Assembly (NCBI GenBank): GCA_027620015.1
Contig: JAQCGH010000002.1
Span: 17,462-81,461, forward strand
Length of the DNA: 64,000 nucleotides
Source of the DNA: Cyanobacteriota bacterium
GTDB lineage: Bacteria > Cyanobacteriota > Cyanobacteriia > PCC-6307 > Cyanobiaceae
Reading direction: 5' to 3'
The first letter of the stretch is position 1; each line of letters opens with the position of its first letter. Shown here in pieces: positions 55,731 to 64,000 of the stretch. Made by a program: the position numbers and the translations under genes. The notes beneath the pieces are model-generated. The model did not search any database. It saw only the letters and a program-made list of their open reading frames with translations, and was not told the DNA's origin.

Positions 55731-55855
55731 TCTACTGCCGTTGTCGTCGATGACGGGGAAGCCGCACGGGTGAAATCCGCATCGCCGGCACGGTGTCTAG
55801 GGCCTTAGCCATGGCAACAAGACTGAATCAGTGAAAGGCACCTATTAGGTTTTGC

Positions 55856-56941
55856 TTACCCCGGTAGGCCCAGGCCCAGCTTGTGCAGGCGCCGCGTTGC
55901 CGCTGCTGCTGGCGCGCCTTCCAAAGCCAGGGCTTGGGCCAGAAGGGGCGCCAACACCGGCACCTGGCTAAAGCCCGCACTAAAGCCAGTAAACATCCAC
56001 ATGCCAGGTGCATCTGCCAGTGGACCCACCAGGGGCAATCCCTCACTGCAAAAGGCCACGGCCGCCTGGCGCAAACTGCCCGGCAACTGGGCCAAGGGCT
56101 TTCCCCACGCTTGCGCTGCTAGTCCTTGACGCAGCTGCCTCTCCACCTCCGGAGACGGCGGAACTAAGCCCAGCTCCAGGCCTGGGTTCACCAGGGTGTG
56201 CTGGCCAAGCAGCGACCCTTCAGCCCTGGGCACCAAACCACCATCTACCAGCCACTCCGGCTGGCACAGCCCAACGGCGCGCCGCTCCAGGCCTACCCTG
56301 CCAAAACTTACAGGAAGCCAGGCTGCGGGGCCGCCCAGCTGCAGCGGAAAGGAGGCCAGTTCCAGCGCAGCAGCCCAGCTGCTGCGCAAGCGCTGAGGCA
56401 GCAGTGGCCAGAGCTGGCGGCACTGGGCGCCCGCCGCCAGCACTAGCTGGTCAGCGGAGAAAATGGTGCCATCACCAAGGCACAGGAGCCAACCTGAGGC
56501 TGACTGGAAATCCAGACTCTCCACCTTGGCAATCAGGCGGGTCACTCCGGCTGCCGCCAGTACCAGCGGCAAGCGCGCCGCCAACACTGCGGAATCCACC
56601 TGAGCAAAAGGCAGCGGCCAGAAGGCACTAAGCGGCCGCCAACCGGCGGCCGCACCATGCAAACGCAAACGGCAAGGCCGCCAGCCCAGGTCACCATGAC
56701 GTTCCTGCAACAGCCGCCAGCGCTTAGAGGCCCCGGCTGCCAAGCGAGCTAAAGGAGTTGGAGCCAGGGGCCATCCAGGCAGGGCGCCGTAACTAAGCTC
56801 TGAAGCTGTGCACAGACCATTGCCAGGAGGCGCATCGACGACAGTCACCGTCGCCCCTAACTCTCGCAACGCCAAGGCCAACAGCCCCCCAGCCACCCCT
56901 GCTCCAACTATCACCACATCGGCAGGGGCAGAAGCCTTCAC
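55856..56941 (-). CDS. FAD-dependent oxidoreductase (DAO type)
   Basis: The flavoprotein of about 361 residues has the Rossmann motif VVIVGAGVAGGLLALALRELGA near the N-terminus, a DAO-like body and a C-terminal GMWMFTGFSAGFSQVPVLAPLLAQALALEG segment that closes the FAD site. It probably oxidises an amine or amino-acid-like substrate, or acts in tRNA or thiazole-type chemistry; this cannot be resolved here. I chose the GTG at 56941, which overlaps the stop of the upstream PsbP-like gene (GTGA), over an ATG at 56998 that lies inside it. Confidence 0.8.
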   Translation of the reverse strand: MKASAPADVVIVGAGVAGGLLALALRELGATVTVVDAPPGNGLCTASELSYGALPGWPLAPTPLARLAAGASKRWRLLQERHGDLGWRPCRLRLHGAAAGWRPLSAFWPLPFAQVDSAVLAARLPLVLAAAGVTRLIAKVESLDFQSASGWLLCLGDGTIFSADQLVLAAGAQCRQLWPLLPQRLRSSWAAALELASFPLQLGGPAAWLPVSFGRVGLERRAVGLCQPEWLVDGGLVPRAEGSLLGQHTLVNPGLELGLVPPSPEVERQLRQGLAAQAWGKPLAQLPGSLRQAAVAFCSEGLPLVGPLADAPGMWMFTGFSAGFSQVPVLAPLLAQALALEGAPAAAATRRLHKLGLGLPG

Positions 56942-57507
56942 ACCAGCAGGGTGAAGGAGGTGACGACTTGATGGAACATGTCCTTGACCTTGGTCCAACG
57001 GATCTCGTTTGTGCTTGCCGCAAACGTGTAAAGCCGGCCGCGATCGAGCACCACGGTGGCCAACTCATGGCGATCACGGTCTTCTAGGTGCACGGCGTAT
57101 TCGAGGTCGTAGAAGGTGCGGGGGCCTTCCTGGCGCTCTGAAGCCTCCACCAGCTCAGCCTGGCGGCCACTGCCCTCGGGAGCAATCACGGTGCGGCGCA
57201 GCTGCTCACCGACCGCCACGGCGCTACCAAGTTTTTCCAAGTCGTTGGTGGGATTCACCTCCGAGATCACCAGGCTCAGGGTTTCGTCACTGTTGATCAG
57301 ATCGTGAAACACCACCTGGGGGCCGCCACTCACCTGCACCCGCGTCCAACCGGTGGGATAGAGAAAGGCATAGCGCCCATCAGGACTCTGGAAACCATTA
57401 AGCCCTGCTGCTGCCGCACTGCAGGCAACCAGCAACCCCGCCAGCACCAAGGCAACCAGACGAGGCATCAAGGTGCGAAGTACAGCCCGATTGCAAAAAC
57501 CAGCCAT
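56938..57507 (-). CDS. PsbP-like lipoprotein (CyanoP)
   Basis: The 189-residue protein has a signal peptide ending in a lipobox (GLLVAC, Cys29), so it should be a thylakoid lipoprotein facing the lumen. The mature domain is PsbP-like: GFQSPDGRYAFLYPTGWTRVQV, VVFHDLINSDETLSLVISEVNP, RTFYDLEYAVH and a final RWTKVKDMFHQVVTSFTL. CyanoP binds PSII during assembly and affects D2/CP47 modules. It is translationally coupled to the downstream FAD oxidoreductase. Confidence 0.9.
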   Translation of the reverse strand: MAGFCNRAVLRTLMPRLVALVLAGLLVACSAAAAGLNGFQSPDGRYAFLYPTGWTRVQVSGGPQVVFHDLINSDETLSLVISEVNPTNDLEKLGSAVAVGEQLRRTVIAPEGSGRQAELVEASERQEGPRTFYDLEYAVHLEDRDRHELATVVLDRGRLYTFAASTNEIRWTKVKDMFHQVVTSFTLLV

Positions 57508-57761
57508 GGCTCAAGGCGCGTTGCGTGGCGCCATTCTGCTGGGCAGCCGAGCCCCCAGGCGTCAGCGTGCACTTTTGATCTTCAGCATCTCAACGCTGAT
57601 AATCCCTGAATAAGAGGCGGCAGCTTCGTCACTGCTAGCGGTTCTTAAGCCCTCTGGACGGATCCTTAGCTGTTGCGCATTGCCTTAGACGGTAGTGAAC
57701 TTGATAGGGCTAGCCCCGATTGCGGTGCCATTAACCCCAATTGATCAAGCAGGCTGCCTAA

Positions 57762-58385
57762 ATTCTGATTAATTGCGGCGGACTGCTGAGCGGCTTTACC
57801 CGCCCCCTGGCCAAGCTGATCGACCAGTTCGAGCGCTTACCTGGTATTGGGCCCCGCAGTGCCCAGCGGCTTGCCCTGCACCTTTTGCGCCAGCCCGAGG
57901 AGCAGGTCCGCAACTTCGCAGACGCCCTGCTTGCAGCCCGCAGCCAGGTGGGTCAATGCCAGCGCTGCTTCCACCTCTCCGCCGAGCCAATCTGTGAAAT
58001 CTGCCGCAACGAAGAGCGTGGTAACGGTCAACTTTGTGTTGTGGCCGATTCGCGCGACCTGCTGGCGATGGAGCGCACCCGGGAGTTCAAGGGGCACTAC
58101 CACGTGCTCTGCGGCTTGATTTCACCAATGGATGGCATCGGCCCCGAGCTGCTGCAGATCCAGCCTCTTGTAAACCGGGTCGACAAGGAGTCAATCACCG
58201 AGGTGATCCTGGCCCTGACTCCGAGTGTGGAAGGGGATACCACCAGCCTCTATTTGGCCCGGCTGCTCAAATCATTAACCACCGTGAGCCGCATCGCCTA
58301 CGGCTTACCTGTTGGCAGCGAGCTGGAATACGCCGATGAGGTCACCCTGGCAAGGGCTTTTGAAGGCAGACGCCAGATGGAGTAG
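57762..58385 (+). CDS. recR: Recombination protein RecR (start codon unconventional)
   Basis: RecR works with RecO and RecF to load RecA at gaps. The frame has the helix-hairpin-helix [24 protein letters not shown], the zinc finger [16 protein letters not shown], and the Toprim segment [16 protein letters not shown] with GHYHVLCG. The complete domain requires sequence upstream of the first conventional start, a TTG at 57885. Between the preceding in-frame stop (57759) and that TTG there is no ATG, GTG or TTG. Candidates are ATT at 57762 or 57768 and CTG at 57765, 57783 or 57786. The stated start is therefore the maximal frame, about 207 residues. Confidence 0.9.
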   Translation: MLINCGGLLSGFTRPLAKLIDQFERLPGIGPRSAQRLALHLLRQPEEQVRNFADALLAARSQVGQCQRCFHLSAEPICEICRNEERGNGQLCVVADSRDLLAMERTREFKGHYHVLCGLISPMDGIGPELLQIQPLVNRVDKESITEVILALTPSVEGDTTSLYLARLLKSLTTVSRIAYGLPVGSELEYADEVTLARAFEGRRQME

Positions 58386-58392
58386 CCCTGCC

Positions 58393-59319
58393 ATGACCAG
58401 CAAGTCCCGCTACAGCGCCATCGCCCCGGCAGAACGGCTGCCCGAGTGGCTGCGGCGTCCGGTGGGCAACGCCTCAGCCCTAGAGCAGATGCAGGGGCTT
58501 GTGAAGCAACAAAAACTGCACACCATTTGCGAGGAGGGCCGCTGCCCCAACCGAGCCGAGTGCTACGCCGCTGGCACGGCCACCTTCCTGCTGGGTGGCT
58601 CGATCTGCACCCGCAGCTGCGCCTTCTGCCAAGTGGAGAAGGGCCAGGCGCCGATGCCCCTCGATAGCGCCGAAGCTGAACGGGTGGCCGAGGCGGTGGC
58701 GGTATTGGGCCTCTCCTATGTGGTGCTCACTGCCGTGGCCCGCGACGATTTAGCCGACCATGGTGCCGGCCTATTCACCGCAACCATGACCGCCATCCGC
58801 CTCCGCAGCCCTGCCGTGGCGATCGAGGTGCTCACCCCCGACTTCTGGGGCGGCCAGGGAAGTGAAGCAGAGGGATTGGCGGCCCAGCGCCAGCGGCTGG
58901 TCACCGTGCTGGCAGCTTCACCAGTGTGCTTCAACCACAACCTTGAAACGGTGGAGCGCCTGCAAGGGGAGGTGCGCCGCGGCGCCACCTACCGCCGTTC
59001 CCTGGGATTATTAACCGCAGCCCGTGAGCTGGCCCCGGCTATCCCCACCAAGAGCGGCCTGATGCTGGGGCTGGGCGAAACTGAAGCCGAGGTGCTGCAG
59101 ACGATGGCCGATCTGCGATCAGTCGATTGCCAGCGCCTCACCCTGGGCCAATACCTGCGCCCATCCTTGGCCCACATTCCGGTTGCTCGCTATTGGACCC
59201 CGGAAGAATTTGAGCAGCTGGGATACATAGCCCGCGATCTTGGTTTTAAGCAAGTGCGCAGCGGGCCGCTGGTGCGTAGCAGTTATCACGCAGCTCCTCA
59301 ACCAACCAGCAGTCGATAA
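58393..59319 (+). CDS. lipA: Lipoyl synthase
   Basis: LipA inserts two sulfurs into octanoylated carrier domains using two [4Fe-4S] clusters. The auxiliary cluster Cys residues are at 46, 51 and 57 ([12 protein letters not shown]), and the radical-SAM CxxxCxxC is at 72, 76 and 79 (CTRSCAFC). The C-terminal RSSYHA supplies the conserved Ser ligand. The ATG at 58393 gives 308 residues and lies 7 bases after recR; the longer open frame to 58312 is inside recR. Confidence 0.95.
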   Translation: MTSKSRYSAIAPAERLPEWLRRPVGNASALEQMQGLVKQQKLHTICEEGRCPNRAECYAAGTATFLLGGSICTRSCAFCQVEKGQAPMPLDSAEAERVAEAVAVLGLSYVVLTAVARDDLADHGAGLFTATMTAIRLRSPAVAIEVLTPDFWGGQGSEAEGLAAQRQRLVTVLAASPVCFNHNLETVERLQGEVRRGATYRRSLGLLTAARELAPAIPTKSGLMLGLGETEAEVLQTMADLRSVDCQRLTLGQYLRPSLAHIPVARYWTPEEFEQLGYIARDLGFKQVRSGPLVRSSYHAAPQPTSSR

Positions 59320-60092
59320 GCCGCATCAAGCCTCAGGAAGGCTGTCACCTCTCCACCTAAATCGGGGTGGTGGTTTTTAGCCAGTCGCCGGAACGCCCGA
59401 CGGATCTCGGCAGGGCTGGCACCGGACGCCAAGCCCAATATTTTTAAGGCTTGCTGGCGAGGATCAGCTGCGCTGGAGGTTTTGCCAGAGCTGCCTTGGC
59501 TGCGCCGCAGCAACTCCTCCACCACCCGCATTGGGGCTTCCTCCAGCCACTCCGGAGCGCGTGGACCATAGAGCGCGAAGGCCGCCCGCACAGCCCAACG
59601 CCAGCGGCAGTGGGGTCCCCGCAAGCCCTCAATCAGCTCAGAGCCAAGGCCCGGGCAACGGCGGTTTAGCTCCTGTTCCAGATCGAGTCGCGAATCCCAC
59701 CACTGACTCCGCAGCTCCTCCACCAACCCCCGCAAACCAGCGGGAGGACCCAAGCGCAGCTCCTGCCAGCGGGGATGGGACGACATGGCGCCTCCCCAGC
59801 GCTCCAGCCGCGCCGTGGTGATCCCGTGGGAAGCGGCAGAGGTGACTCGGCTGCTGCGCCGATTGGGGGACCAGGCGTGCTGAGGCGCCCAAGCGTTCTG
59901 GTCCAACTGCTGCCTTAGAGCCCACACCTCTCGTCGGAGGCTCTCGTTTTCAGCCAGCAACTCCTCGAGATTGGCCGTAACCGGAGGTGAGGTGGCAGAG
60001 GGGCGCCATTGGCGGGGATCAAAACCCATTCGCCCCCCTACCTCGACCCAGACAGGCATTGTTGCTGAGCCTGGAGACCGCGGTGCCGGCAT
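59298..60092 (-). CDS. J-domain protein with C-terminal J domain
   Basis: The protein has up to 264 residues, with a disordered N-terminal half containing a coiled-coil-like segment ([23 protein letters not shown]). A helical middle follows, then a C-terminal J domain ([48 protein letters not shown]). HPD is intact. Having the J domain at the C-terminus is unlike DnaJ. The start may be the ATG at 60029 (MGFDPRQW), which would overlap the upstream small gene by about 11 bases. It converges on lipA, overlapping by 22 bases. Confidence 0.78.
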   Translation of the reverse strand: MPAPRSPGSATMPVWVEVGGRMGFDPRQWRPSATSPPVTANLEELLAENESLRREVWALRQQLDQNAWAPQHAWSPNRRSSRVTSAASHGITTARLERWGGAMSSHPRWQELRLGPPAGLRGLVEELRSQWWDSRLDLEQELNRRCPGLGSELIEGLRGPHCRWRWAVRAAFALYGPRAPEWLEEAPMRVVEELLRRSQGSSGKTSSAADPRQQALKILGLASGASPAEIRRAFRRLAKNHHPDLGGEVTAFLRLDAAYRLLVG

Positions 60093-60315
60093 CCTTACCC
60101 CAACGCCGCTTTAAGACAGACGCAAGCCACATCTGGAGCAGGGAAGCATTTGAGCGACGCGACACGACCCCACGCAGAGCACGACCCATCAGCATCAAGG
60201 CTGGGGTATCTCCCTCAATCCAGGGTTCGTCAGTGCACCGGTGCTCGAAACCTTCGTGGACTCTGCCCTCAACGGTGGTGAGCTGCTGATCAAACCAACC
60301 CCAGCCGCCTTGCAC
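60019..60315 (-). CDS. Small conserved-looking protein (98 aa), unrecognised
   Basis: The frame has good coding character ([61 protein letters not shown]). It is tightly packed between the GNAT-like gene (overlap 26 bases) and the J-domain gene. No family is recognised. An overlapping plus-strand frame is open but looks like a shadow. Confidence 0.5.
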   Translation of the reverse strand: MQGGWGWFDQQLTTVEGRVHEGFEHRCTDEPWIEGDTPALMLMGRALRGVVSRRSNASLLQMWLASVLKRRWGKDAGTAVSRLSNNACLGRGRGANGF

Positions 60316-60814
60316 TGCGATTCAAAACCTCGGTGCAATCAGCTCTCATCAAAAGGCCGGCGCCGCCCCAGACCAGCCGGGGCGCCAGATCAGCAACACC
60401 AGCATCGAGCCCGCGCAGGGGGCTGAAGCCCAGCTGCCGGAAGTAGCGCACCAGACGGCGGTGCTGGTCATTGCTGTCGCGGATCGCCAGGATCGTTGCC
60501 TGGCGGCAGGGGGTAGCTTCCAGGGCCCAGGCAGAGGTTGCTGCCCAGATAAGCGGACCAACCGCCGCAACCTTGTCTCCCTGCACCCGCATCGTGTCGA
60601 GCCGTAGGCCAGCGGCCGCAGGCAGGGCCCAGCCTTTGATCTCACCCAGCAGCACCAGCCTCTCCCCATCCCTCCGCGCCACCCCCAGCCTGAGGCTCCA
60701 GGCCAACCCAACTGGCCGGCCCACCTGCAGGCGCAGCAACAGGCCAAGCCGACTGGCTTCAGCCTCCAGCTTTGCCAAGCTCGGCACTGGCAGGGGGCAG
60801 GTCATGGCCGCCAC
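60290..60814 (-). CDS. GNAT-like protein, cyanobacterial
   Basis: The 174-residue protein resembles cyanobacterial GNAT-type N-acetyltransferases. A middle strand (LDTMRVQGDKVAAVGPLIWAAT) leads to ATILAIRDSNDQHRRLVRYFRQLGFSPLRGL, whose NxxxxRLxRYFxxLGF pattern is the GNAT beta5-helix region. The acetyl-CoA P-loop (Q/RxxGxG/A) is not clear, so activity is uncertain. It overlaps the upstream GST-DUF952 gene by 13 bases. Confidence 0.65.
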   Translation of the reverse strand: MAAMTCPLPVPSLAKLEAEASRLGLLLRLQVGRPVGLAWSLRLGVARRDGERLVLLGEIKGWALPAAAGLRLDTMRVQGDKVAAVGPLIWAATSAWALEATPCRQATILAIRDSNDQHRRLVRYFRQLGFSPLRGLDAGVADLAPRLVWGGAGLLMRADCTEVLNRSARRLGLV

Positions 60815-61827
60815 GTCTCCGCCAGTCGCACCGCCTCCAGGGGCAGAGCTCCATATAGATGGGGGAACAACTCCCCGCTCGTGCTGCCAGCTTGCGGGGC
60901 AGCCGGCTCAAAACGCACCTCCAAACCGGCATCGGCCAGGCGCTGGGGATCGACCGTAAGCAACACCACTTCAGCGGCAGGCAGATCGGCATAAAAGCGG
61001 CTAGCGGTGGCAGGAACCTGATGAGCTGAGCTGAGGTGGATGAAGCCCACCGTTTCCAAAGCCAACCCGCGAGTGGAACGTCGATAGGTGCCAGCCCTCC
61101 GGGCCGCCTGCCACTCAAGCCGCAGCGCCAAGTGATACAGCAAGCCAGGTGAGCGCCACGGGGCCCGCGCCGCCCAGGGAGAGTCCTGCACCGCCGCCAG
61201 CTCCGGCGAAGCCAAAAACCGACCCAGCCAGGATTGGACCGTCCCTAGCCGCGGCTCAGCGTCAAAGCCCACAGGATCTACCAGGCGGAACTGGCGCACG
61301 AAGGGCAGCAGGGCCCAATCGGCTAGGGAAGGGCGTCCGCCCAGCAGCCAGCCTCCGGCCTCCAGTTGCTCGTTCAAACGGCGCAGGATCGTGATGCCAG
61401 CAAGCCGGTTGGTGCTGGCTAGCTCGCCCGGGTACCTATTTGGATATTTAAAACGATTGAGATACCGCTTGAACGGGCCGTCGTTGGCGGCAATAAGTGA
61501 ATCCATATCGGCTAGCTGGGCTGGGCTCCAGCCCTCCAACCAAGCAAGGGGATCGCGGCGTTCTAAGGCCCAGCGCATGATCGCCAAGCTTTCATCCAAC
61601 ACCTGAGCCCCCAGCACAAGCACTGGCACCGTGCCCTTGGCGGAGGCCTCGAGCAGCTCCGGCGCTTTGGCCTTAAGGCTCACCTCGCGCAACTCCAGAT
61701 CATGGCCAGGCTGAAGTCCCGCGGCAGCCAAGGCCAGCCGCGCCCTTATCGCGTAAGGGCAGCGGCGAAAGCTGTACAAAATTGGCTGGTGATCAGCCAA
61801 CGGGGCGCGCACCAAGGTGGCACTCAC
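60802..61827 (-). CDS. Glutathione S-transferase fused to DUF952
   Basis: Residues about 15-220 form a GST: a thioredoxin-like N-terminal domain with RRCPYAIRARL (C23), the cis-Pro segment GTVPVLVL and DESLAIMRW, then an all-helical domain. Residues about 229-335 form a DUF952 domain (LLYHLALRLEWQAARR, then VGFIHLSSAHQVPATASRFYADLP, FPHLYGALPLEAVR). DUF952 is normally a separate protein of about 110 residues. The reading frame is continuous, so this is a true fusion. It overlaps trhO by 35 bases. Confidence 0.85.
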   Translation of the reverse strand: MSATLVRAPLADHQPILYSFRRCPYAIRARLALAAAGLQPGHDLELREVSLKAKAPELLEASAKGTVPVLVLGAQVLDESLAIMRWALERRDPLAWLEGWSPAQLADMDSLIAANDGPFKRYLNRFKYPNRYPGELASTNRLAGITILRRLNEQLEAGGWLLGGRPSLADWALLPFVRQFRLVDPVGFDAEPRLGTVQSWLGRFLASPELAAVQDSPWAARAPWRSPGLLYHLALRLEWQAARRAGTYRRSTRGLALETVGFIHLSSAHQVPATASRFYADLPAAEVVLLTVDPQRLADAGLEVRFEPAAPQAGSTSGELFPHLYGALPLEAVRLAETWRP

Positions 61828-62728
61828 CCCGCTGACGGGCCCGCTCCATCTGACGCTGACGCTCGGCGAAACGCTGCCGATCAGCGTCGCTGAAGCGCTC
61901 GAGGCAGTGGCGGCAGCTCACCCCAGCCACGTAGCTAGCCAGCTGACGATCGGCCGGAGAAAGCGGCAGACCGCAGGCATAGCAAATGCTGTGCTCACCA
62001 GGCTCGAGCTGGTGGTTTACGGCTACTCGTTTGTCAAACACGAAACACTCGCCGCGCCAGCTACTTAGCGGCTCTGGGATCTCCTCTAGGTAGCGCAGGA
62101 TGCCACCCTCAAGGTGGTGCACCCCGGCAAAGCCCTGCTGCTGCAGGTAGGCCGTGGCCTTCTCGCAGCGGATGCCCCCAGTGCAGAACATCGCAATTGC
62201 CTGGGGCTGGCGCTGCGCCACCAGCGGCCTGAGCACCTGCTCCACCCACTTGGGAAACTCTTGAAAAGTGGCGGTGCCCGGATCAATTGCACCCTCAAAG
62301 CTGCCGATCGCCACCTCGTAGGCGTTGCGGGTGTCAATCACCAGGGTGCCTGGGTCTGCAATCAGGGCATCCCACCGCCCAGGAGGCACGTGGGTGCCCA
62401 CCTCAGAGGCCAAATAGGGAATCACCTGGGGCTCGCCCATGGTGACGATTTCGCGCTTGAGCCGCACTTTGAGCCGGTGAAAAGCCTGAATCTCCGAGCG
62501 ACTGAACTTGGCTTCCAACCGCTCCAGGCCTGCCACCTGTCGCAGCCGGTCCAGCAGCACCTGCACACAGGAGTCTGCTCCGGCAATCGTGCCGTTTACC
62601 CCCTCAGCGGCCAGCAGGATCGTGCCGCTTACCCCCTCTGCTGCCGCAAGGTCGACCAGCTCGCGCTGCAAGCCTGGCAGGCCTTCTAAGGCAGCGAAGC
62701 GATAAAACGCCGCCACCAGCACACTCAT
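61793..62728 (-). CDS. trhO: tRNA uridine(34) hydroxylase TrhO (rhodanese family)
   Basis: TrhO makes 5-hydroxyuridine at position 34 of tRNAs, using oxygen. The 311-residue protein has the UPF0176 N-terminal domain ([27 protein letters not shown]) and a rhodanese domain with DTRNAYEV. The catalytic Cys lies in [16 protein letters not shown] near residue 184. C-terminal Cys pairs follow ([17 protein letters not shown]). It overlaps both neighbours: bioB upstream by four bases and the GST gene downstream. Confidence 0.92.
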   Translation of the reverse strand: MSVLVAAFYRFAALEGLPGLQRELVDLAAAEGVSGTILLAAEGVNGTIAGADSCVQVLLDRLRQVAGLERLEAKFSRSEIQAFHRLKVRLKREIVTMGEPQVIPYLASEVGTHVPPGRWDALIADPGTLVIDTRNAYEVAIGSFEGAIDPGTATFQEFPKWVEQVLRPLVAQRQPQAIAMFCTGGIRCEKATAYLQQQGFAGVHHLEGGILRYLEEIPEPLSSWRGECFVFDKRVAVNHQLEPGEHSICYACGLPLSPADRQLASYVAGVSCRHCLERFSDADRQRFAERQRQMERARQRGECHLGARPVG

Positions 62729-63696
62729 CCGCCCACCTGCACGCCCGCGGCGGCCAAAAGCTTCCTGTCGTCTTCCACCGCAGGATTAGAAGTAGTGAGC
62801 AGGGTGTCGCCATAAAAAATTGAATCGGCACCAGCCAGCAAGCAAAGAATCTGCGCCTCCCTACCCAGCTGTTCGCGGCCGGCACTGAGCCGCACCCGCG
62901 CCTGGGGCATCAGGATCCGGGCTGTGGCCACCATCCGCACAAGCTCTAGAGGGTCAACCGGCGGCAAGCCTTCTAAAGGTGTGCCCTCCACCGCCACCAA
63001 GGCATTGATCGGCACGCTCTCCGGATGGGGGTCAAGATTGGCTAACACCTGCAGCAGCCCGGCCCGGTCGGCGACGGTTTCGCCCATGCCGATGATGCCG
63101 CCACAACAGAGGGTGATGCCGGAGCTCCGCACCCGGGCCAAGGTCTCCAGCCGTTCCTGATAAGTACGGGTGGTGATGATCTGGTCGTAGTGCTCGGGGC
63201 TGGTGTCGAGATTGTGGTTGTAGGCGGTAAGGCCTGCTTCAGCTAAACGCTCTGCCTGGGAATCGCTCAGCATGCCGGCGGTTACACAGGCCTCCAGACC
63301 CAGCTCACGCACGCCACGCACCATTTGGAGCATCGCCTCAAAGGGCGCGCCATCGCGGATTTCACGCCAGGCCCAGCCCATGCAGAAGCGATGGGCGCCG
63401 GCTTGTTTGGCGGCCCGGGCCCGCTCCAGCACCGGTTCAACTTCTAGCTCCGGCCGGCCCGCCACATCACTGCTGTTGTGCAGCGATTGGGGACAGTAGG
63501 CGCAGTCCTCTTCGCAGCCGCCGGTTTTGACACTGAGCAGAGAGGCCAGCTGCACGTGATAGCCGGGGTTAACGGCGCGGTGCACCTGCTGGGCCTGCCA
63601 AAGCAACTCCATTAGCGGCTGCTCCAGCAGCGCCTGAATTTCAGAACGGGACCAGTCGTGACGCGTGATCAAGGCGAGTTCAGCAGGGTTCGACAC
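62725..63696 (-). CDS. bioB: Biotin synthase
   Basis: BioB inserts sulfur into dethiobiotin. The radical-SAM motif CxxxCxxC is at residues 61, 65 and 68 ([11 protein letters not shown]). The YNHNLDTS and GGIIGMGET segments and the C-terminal cluster-binding Arg region ([10 protein letters not shown]) are present. I chose the GTG at 63696 (323 residues), with another GTG at 63699. A longer open frame continues upstream into uppS as a shadow. It overlaps uppS by about 17 bases. Confidence 0.95.
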   Translation of the reverse strand: MSNPAELALITRHDWSRSEIQALLEQPLMELLWQAQQVHRAVNPGYHVQLASLLSVKTGGCEEDCAYCPQSLHNSSDVAGRPELEVEPVLERARAAKQAGAHRFCMGWAWREIRDGAPFEAMLQMVRGVRELGLEACVTAGMLSDSQAERLAEAGLTAYNHNLDTSPEHYDQIITTRTYQERLETLARVRSSGITLCCGGIIGMGETVADRAGLLQVLANLDPHPESVPINALVAVEGTPLEGLPPVDPLELVRMVATARILMPQARVRLSAGREQLGREAQILCLLAGADSIFYGDTLLTTSNPAVEDDRKLLAAAGVQVGG

Positions 63697-64000
63697 CACC
63701 AAAGCGGCGCTGGCGGCCTTGGTAGTCGAGCAGGGCATCCAGCAGGGCCGCCTGATTGAAATCGGGCCAAAGCACATCGGTGATGTGGATTTCGGCGTAG
63801 GCCAGCTGCCAAAGCAAGAAGTTACTAATGCGTCTCTCACCACTGGTGCGGATCAGCAGATCCGGATCGCACTCACCGGCGGTGTGCAGCTCGGCGGAGA
63901 GATGCTGCTCGTCGATTGCAGCAGGGTCTAGTTCCCCAGCCACGCAGCGCTGGGCCAGCCGCTGGGCAGCGCGCACCAGCTCGGCTCGGCCCCCGTAATT
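63680..64000 (-). CDS. uppS: Isoprenyl transferase (undecaprenyl diphosphate synthase), C-terminal part
   Basis: This is the C-terminal portion of a cis-prenyltransferase running off the right edge. The segment [13 protein letters not shown] is the conserved YGGRxE region. [26 protein letters not shown] is the diagnostic C-terminal block, with the Arg and Ser residues that bind the isopentenyl diphosphate. The closing FxxLWPDF and RRFGG segments are typical. The catalytic Asp near the N-terminus is beyond the window. UppS supplies the lipid carrier for cell-wall synthesis. Confidence 0.93.
   Translation of the reverse strand, partial: NYGGRAELVRAAQRLAQRCVAGELDPAAIDEQHLSAELHTAGECDPDLLIRTSGERRISNFLLWQLAYAEIHITDVLWPDFNQAALLDALLDYQGRQRRFGGVEPC

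Overview
The window looks like chromosome from a unicellular picocyanobacterium of the Synechococcus/Cyanobium type. Oxygenic-phototroph markers are spread through it: the magnesium-chelatase H subunit (chlH), the cyclase factor ycf54, psbY, a CyanoP/PsbP-like lipoprotein, a high-light-inducible protein, carotene isomerase (crtH), CGLD27/Ycf36, and cyanobacterial families such as DUF3318, DUF3386 and DUF6761. Base composition is GC-rich, genes are tightly packed, and several starts are GTG or TTG. A complete recC-recB-recD set and type III glutamine synthetase (glnN) fit this lineage. The genus assignment is inference, since no 16S rRNA is present. There is no CRISPR array, rRNA operon, intact insertion sequence or recognisable prophage.

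Layout: 0-9.4 kb holds the end of apt, a leftward block (UbiH-like hydroxylase, hli, membrane protein, dapB), rightward chlH, then leftward folP, tpiA and an S4 RNA-binding protein. 9.4-18.7 kb holds a half-size ABC exporter with two small proteins, leftward carB and a DUF3386 gene, then a rightward run (DUF3318, rsfS, CGLD27, asparaginase) ending at an initiator tRNA-Met. 18.9-29.6 kb holds a GMC oxidoreductase, DUF2811, the long CbiX chelatase, a ParB-like protein, glgP and glnN. 29.6-32.4 kb is a gene-poor, partly AT-rich stretch with tiny membrane-protein ORFs and interrupted frames, next to the 3' end of tRNA-Lys.

32.4-42.7 kb holds a gamma-carbonic anhydrase-like protein, psbY-trmFO-crtH, an OmpR-type regulator that lacks its phosphoacceptor Asp, a Grx-BolA pair, plsC, pdxJ-ycf54 and a phosphatase. 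42.7-51.6 kb is one tightly overlapping recC-recB-recD-cupin operon. 51.8-64 kb holds a DEAD-box RNA helicase, an LCP-family protein, a CyanoP-like gene coupled to a FAD oxidoreductase, recR, lipA, a J-domain protein, a GST-DUF952 fusion, trhO, bioB and the end of uppS.

Most of the window is ordinary core genome: tetrapyrrole and chlorophyll synthesis, cofactors (folate, lipoate, biotin, PLP), nitrogen and glycogen metabolism, tRNA modification and DNA repair. No clearly new multi-gene system is visible. The points most worth a second look are the degenerate receiver regulator, the HLR1-like 10-bp-phased repeats before hli, the 32-residue membrane protein at 31.7-31.8 kb, the AT-rich tract beside tRNA-Lys, the GST-DUF952 fusion, the missing conventional start of recR, and a frameshifted small gene near 11.9 kb.
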